A DNA stretch of 64,000 bases from Chitinophaga pinensis DSM 2588 (GTDB lineage Bacteria > Bacteroidota > Bacteroidia > Chitinophagales > Chitinophagaceae). Both the position numbers and the translations under genes were made by a program. This document shows, in pieces, positions 62,501-64,000 of the stretch. The notes below the pieces were generated by a model, which was not told the DNA's origin, ran no database searches, and saw nothing but the letters and a program-made list of their open reading frames with translations. Position 1 is the first letter of the stretch; every line of letters begins with the position of its first letter. The stretch lies in contig NC_013132.1 in assembly GCF_000024005.1 (NCBI RefSeq), positions 6,318,001 through 6,382,000 of the forward strand, read 5' to 3'.

Positions 62501-62820
62501 AGCAACCAGGCGATGTCACTGATATCCCGAAATACACACAGAGCATTCTCGGATTCCTGCCATGGGCTTTATATGCAAAGAACAGTGACCTGGCTTATTC
62601 CAGAGCGCCTTTCCTCCGCCTGAAGAATGTTTCTATTGCTTATCAGCTGCCAGCTTCTCTGATGAAGAAACTGCGGCTGCAACAGGTATCTGTCTTTGCA
62701 CAGGGACAGAACCTGCTGACATTCTCCAAAAAAGAATTCCGTGACTTCGATCCGGAAGCTGATGCGATCAATTTCGGACCATTGAAAACATTCACCGGCG
62801 GTCTTAAAGTAAATCTCTAA
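59512..62820 (+). CDS. SusC/RagA TonB-dependent transporter with STN signalling domain
   Basis: The 1102-residue protein has an N-terminal signal (about 1-42; MKLIIPLMLVAVLHVSG) and an STN domain (about 45-118: ALTDIFKAISEQTGREFI). A carboxypeptidase-regulatory-like domain (about 138-222: GVRLPGATVSLKGTNKGATT) and plug follow, with QVIAYGTTTKRFSTGNVATV and the SusC signature ADATSIYGSRGANGVILITT. The barrel ends GGLKVNL. The STN domain is the part that contacts FecR in the periplasm, matching the sigma/FecR genes upstream. ATG 59512 is one choice; ATG 59566 or 59572 is also plausible. Substrate unknown. Confidence 0.93.
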   Translation: MNNIVPGKGMPIPFSKLFMIMKLIIPLMLVAVLHVSGASYGQKVTINKKKAALTDIFKAISEQTGREFIANPNLLANTFPVDVNVKNKEISEFLPELLNKQGLAYSVVNNVIVITRDPKLLHGLANSLIMGTEPPKVIKGWVTDMTGVRLPGATVSLKGTNKGATTDANGYFEIRSELAGDSAEVVVSYTGFITKVARIKHAMPTLIYLRASTSELDQVQVIAYGTTTKRFSTGNVATVTAAEIERSPVSNPLLALAGRVSGLVINQVNGLPGGAVNVQLRGFNSISGSSAPLYIIDGVPFKGGGYSSINFALDGGNLLDFVNPADIASVDVLKDADATSIYGSRGANGVILITTKKGKPGRMRSNVTAYTGISKVTRKPEYMNLQEYLQMRREAMANDGVRPGPADYDVNGTWDTTKYTDWQQRIMGGNAHVSDVQGSVSGGNNQVQYLVGGGYHRESPVMPTDGSSRKGSAHFNITGTSEDNKFSVNAGGYYVSNNNDIPPIDPTGSVRDLPPNAPEPFNHDGTLNWENGTFGNPYSSLLQPYLGRSNNINGNITLSYRPIKGLDIKVAGGYQNTAIKEYTGTPLYIINPYLTGNKIASARYGTSNYNIWNIEPQVTYNFRFGKGNVETLLGETFRHELNESLIQSGSNYVSDALLKNPAAAATLINESSGMSENAYNATFGRVKYTWDSKYILTLNGRYDGSSRFGPANRFHFFWSAGGAWIFTQEKAVKALVPFLSFGKLRGSYGTTGNDAAGDYAFLDLYRSIPYPYQGSNGLQPQALFNAALQWEATRKIEGAIDLGFLEDKILVTASYYTNRSNNQLQNLPLSAVTGFSSIRSNIPAIIRNNGWEFELRTTNIKSKDFDWSTSLNIALPRNTLVSYPGVGPDDPTFIIGKPLGTIRVYEYAGVDPQTGVYTFYDKERKKVTSPVDRTKILDAVSVKYYGGFQNSLRYKGWTADFLLQFEDHTVRNPLINGTFPPGFQGNQLKSRALGRWQQPGDVTDIPKYTQSILGFLPWALYAKNSDLAYSRAPFLRLKNVSIAYQLPASLMKKLRLQQVSVFAQGQNLLTFSKKEFRDFDPEADAINFGPLKTFTGGLKVNL

Positions 62821-62831
62821 AAAGCAACAAC

Positions 62832-64000
62832 ATGACATTATCATATCAACCACTCCGTTTACTATATACAGGACTTACACTGGGTTTGTTAATGACAGCC
62901 AGCTGTAAAAAAGCGCTGGAGGTAGATCCACCCAGCACACAGATCGTCAGTTCACAGGCATTCGTCAATGACATGTCGGCCACCTCGGTGATGACGGGTA
63001 TGTATAGTAACATGATGAGTGGGGCGCAGAACTTTGTATCCGGCAACAGAAGTATTACCGCCAGGGAATCACTGGCTTCGGACGAACTGGTAAATTACTT
63101 ACCTGCTTCACAGGATGCTACTTTGACAGAATTTTATACCAATACATACAATATTTCCAATCCATATTTCTGGAATGAATTCTACCAGCGCATCTACACC
63201 TGTAATGCCACGATAGAAGGCGTTACTGCTTCTACAGGCATATCAGATGCCGTACGTGCGCAATTACTGGGGGAAGCTAAATTCTTTCGTGCCTTTATCT
63301 ATTTCTACGCTGTGAACACGTACGGTGATGTGCCGCTGGCATTGACCACCGACTACAGGATTAACAACACGCTGTCTCGTACACCCAAAGCCAGGGTGTA
63401 TGAGCAGATTGTTGCCGATCTGAAAGATGCGGAATCACTGATGGGCAATGACTATTTCAAAGGCACTACAGCAGGCACCACAGAGAGAGCAAGACCCAAT
63501 AAAGCGGCAGCCAGCGCTTTGCTGGCCAGGGCATACCTATATATGGAACAATGGGCGAATGCGGAAGCGGCAGCAACGAGTGTCATCAACGATGGTACCT
63601 ATTCCCTTGAAACAGATCTGAACAAGGTGTTTGTGAGCACGAGCAAGGAAGCGATCTGGTATTTGCAAACAGTATTGGCCACCAACTATTCGACTTTTGA
63701 CGGACAGTATTTTATGCTGACCAGGGTAGCGCCAGGCACCAGTGCGCAGAGTCCTGTGGCGATCCGCCTTTCTTTCTTTGACAGTTTTGAGCAGGGAGAC
63801 GCCCGTCGTACCAACTGGATTGACACCTTTACCATCAATAATACGGATTACTACTTCCCTTTCAAATATCAGAAGAACCTGAGCACTACACCGGAAGCAC
63901 TGCTGGTATTACGACTTGCAGAGCAGTACCTGATACGCGCGGAAGCCAGGGCGAAACTGGGGAATGTAACCGGCGCAAACAGTGCAGCCTCCGACATCAA
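62832..64000 (+). CDS. SusD/RagB family lipoprotein, cut by window edge
   Basis: From ATG 62832, 11 bases after the susC stop, the open frame continues to the right edge (389 codons). The signal ends LMTASC (Cys25), followed by KKALEVDPPSTQIVSSQAFV, a typical SusD N-terminus. The helix LLGEAKFFRAFIYFYAVNTYG is the conserved SusD core motif, and LRLAEQYLIRAEARAKLG is the late TPR-like helix. Only the last part is missing. It completes the second Sus pair. Confidence 0.95.
   Translation, partial: MTLSYQPLRLLYTGLTLGLLMTASCKKALEVDPPSTQIVSSQAFVNDMSATSVMTGMYSNMMSGAQNFVSGNRSITARESLASDELVNYLPASQDATLTEFYTNTYNISNPYFWNEFYQRIYTCNATIEGVTASTGISDAVRAQLLGEAKFFRAFIYFYAVNTYGDVPLALTTDYRINNTLSRTPKARVYEQIVADLKDAESLMGNDYFKGTTAGTTERARPNKAAASALLARAYLYMEQWANAEAAATSVINDGTYSLETDLNKVFVSTSKEAIWYLQTVLATNYSTFDGQYFMLTRVAPGTSAQSPVAIRLSFFDSFEQGDARRTNWIDTFTINNTDYYFPFKYQKNLSTTPEALLVLRLAEQYLIRAEARAKLGNVTGANSAASDI

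Overview
The window looks like a chromosomal segment of a Bacteroidota bacterium, most likely a Chitinophaga-like member of the Chitinophagaceae. The signs are two SusC/SusD outer-membrane import systems, an ECF sigma/FecR pair, many lipoproteins with acidic residues after the lipobox Cys, a giant secreted protein ending in a CHU_C-type (type IX secretion, type B) sorting domain, and several TAnnTTTG-type -7 promoter elements. The genus is inferred from gene content; no rRNA or tRNA gene is present to confirm it.

Layout. 1-5.4 kb: the end of a probable DNA-alkylation-repair gene, a DUF899 thioredoxin-like protein with a small CPFC membrane protein, a possible lipoprotein and three tandem paralogous membrane proteins of unknown function. 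5.4-13 kb: a GMC oxidoreductase with its small Tat-type partner, a type-B carboxylesterase, an NmrA-like reductase, a COG4315-type lipoprotein and a DNRLRE-domain protein. 13-26.5 kb: a complete maltodextrin utilisation locus read leftwards: LacI regulator, susC, susD, susE, periplasmic GH13, beta-phosphoglucomutase, GH65 phosphorylase, SLC45-like MFS sugar transporter. The order suggests outer-membrane capture, periplasmic cleavage, inner-membrane import of maltose, phosphorolysis, and conversion of beta-glucose-1-P to glucose-6-P. A perfect 16-bp LacI-type operator lies upstream of susC.

26.8-38.9 kb: one 4017-residue secreted protein with two F5/8-type C (discoidin) domains, 28 Calx-beta-like repeats, two DUF11-like domains and a CHU_C sorting domain. 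Inside the array a three-repeat block has been duplicated in tandem. 39-43 kb: two TetR regulators whose upstream regions share one palindromic operator type, a lipoprotein, a small protein and a PixA/AidA-family protein behind a 20-bp perfect palindrome. 43-50 kb: a cytochrome c-DUF1772 fusion, an Xaa-Pro aminopeptidase, a lipoprotein truncated globin with a membrane-anchored HMA-like partner, a secreted unknown, a DUF2024 protein, a MarR regulator with a Cys cluster and a serine hydrolase.

50-64 kb: a large GAF-domain protein, a 56-bp perfect palindrome, a GH16 beta-glucanase lipoprotein with a beta-trefoil tail, a propeller/Y_Y_Y/LuxR sensor-regulator, then an ECF sigma factor, FecR anti-sigma factor, an STN-bearing SusC and a SusD cut by the window edge. 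The second Sus system is controlled through sigma/anti-sigma, the first through LacI; only the second SusC has the STN signalling domain, which fits.

No CRISPR array, transposase, prophage, tRNA or rRNA was seen. The least explained items are the tandem membrane-protein trio, the lipoprotein globin pair, the cytochrome c-DUF1772 fusion, the giant repeat protein and several perfect palindromes.
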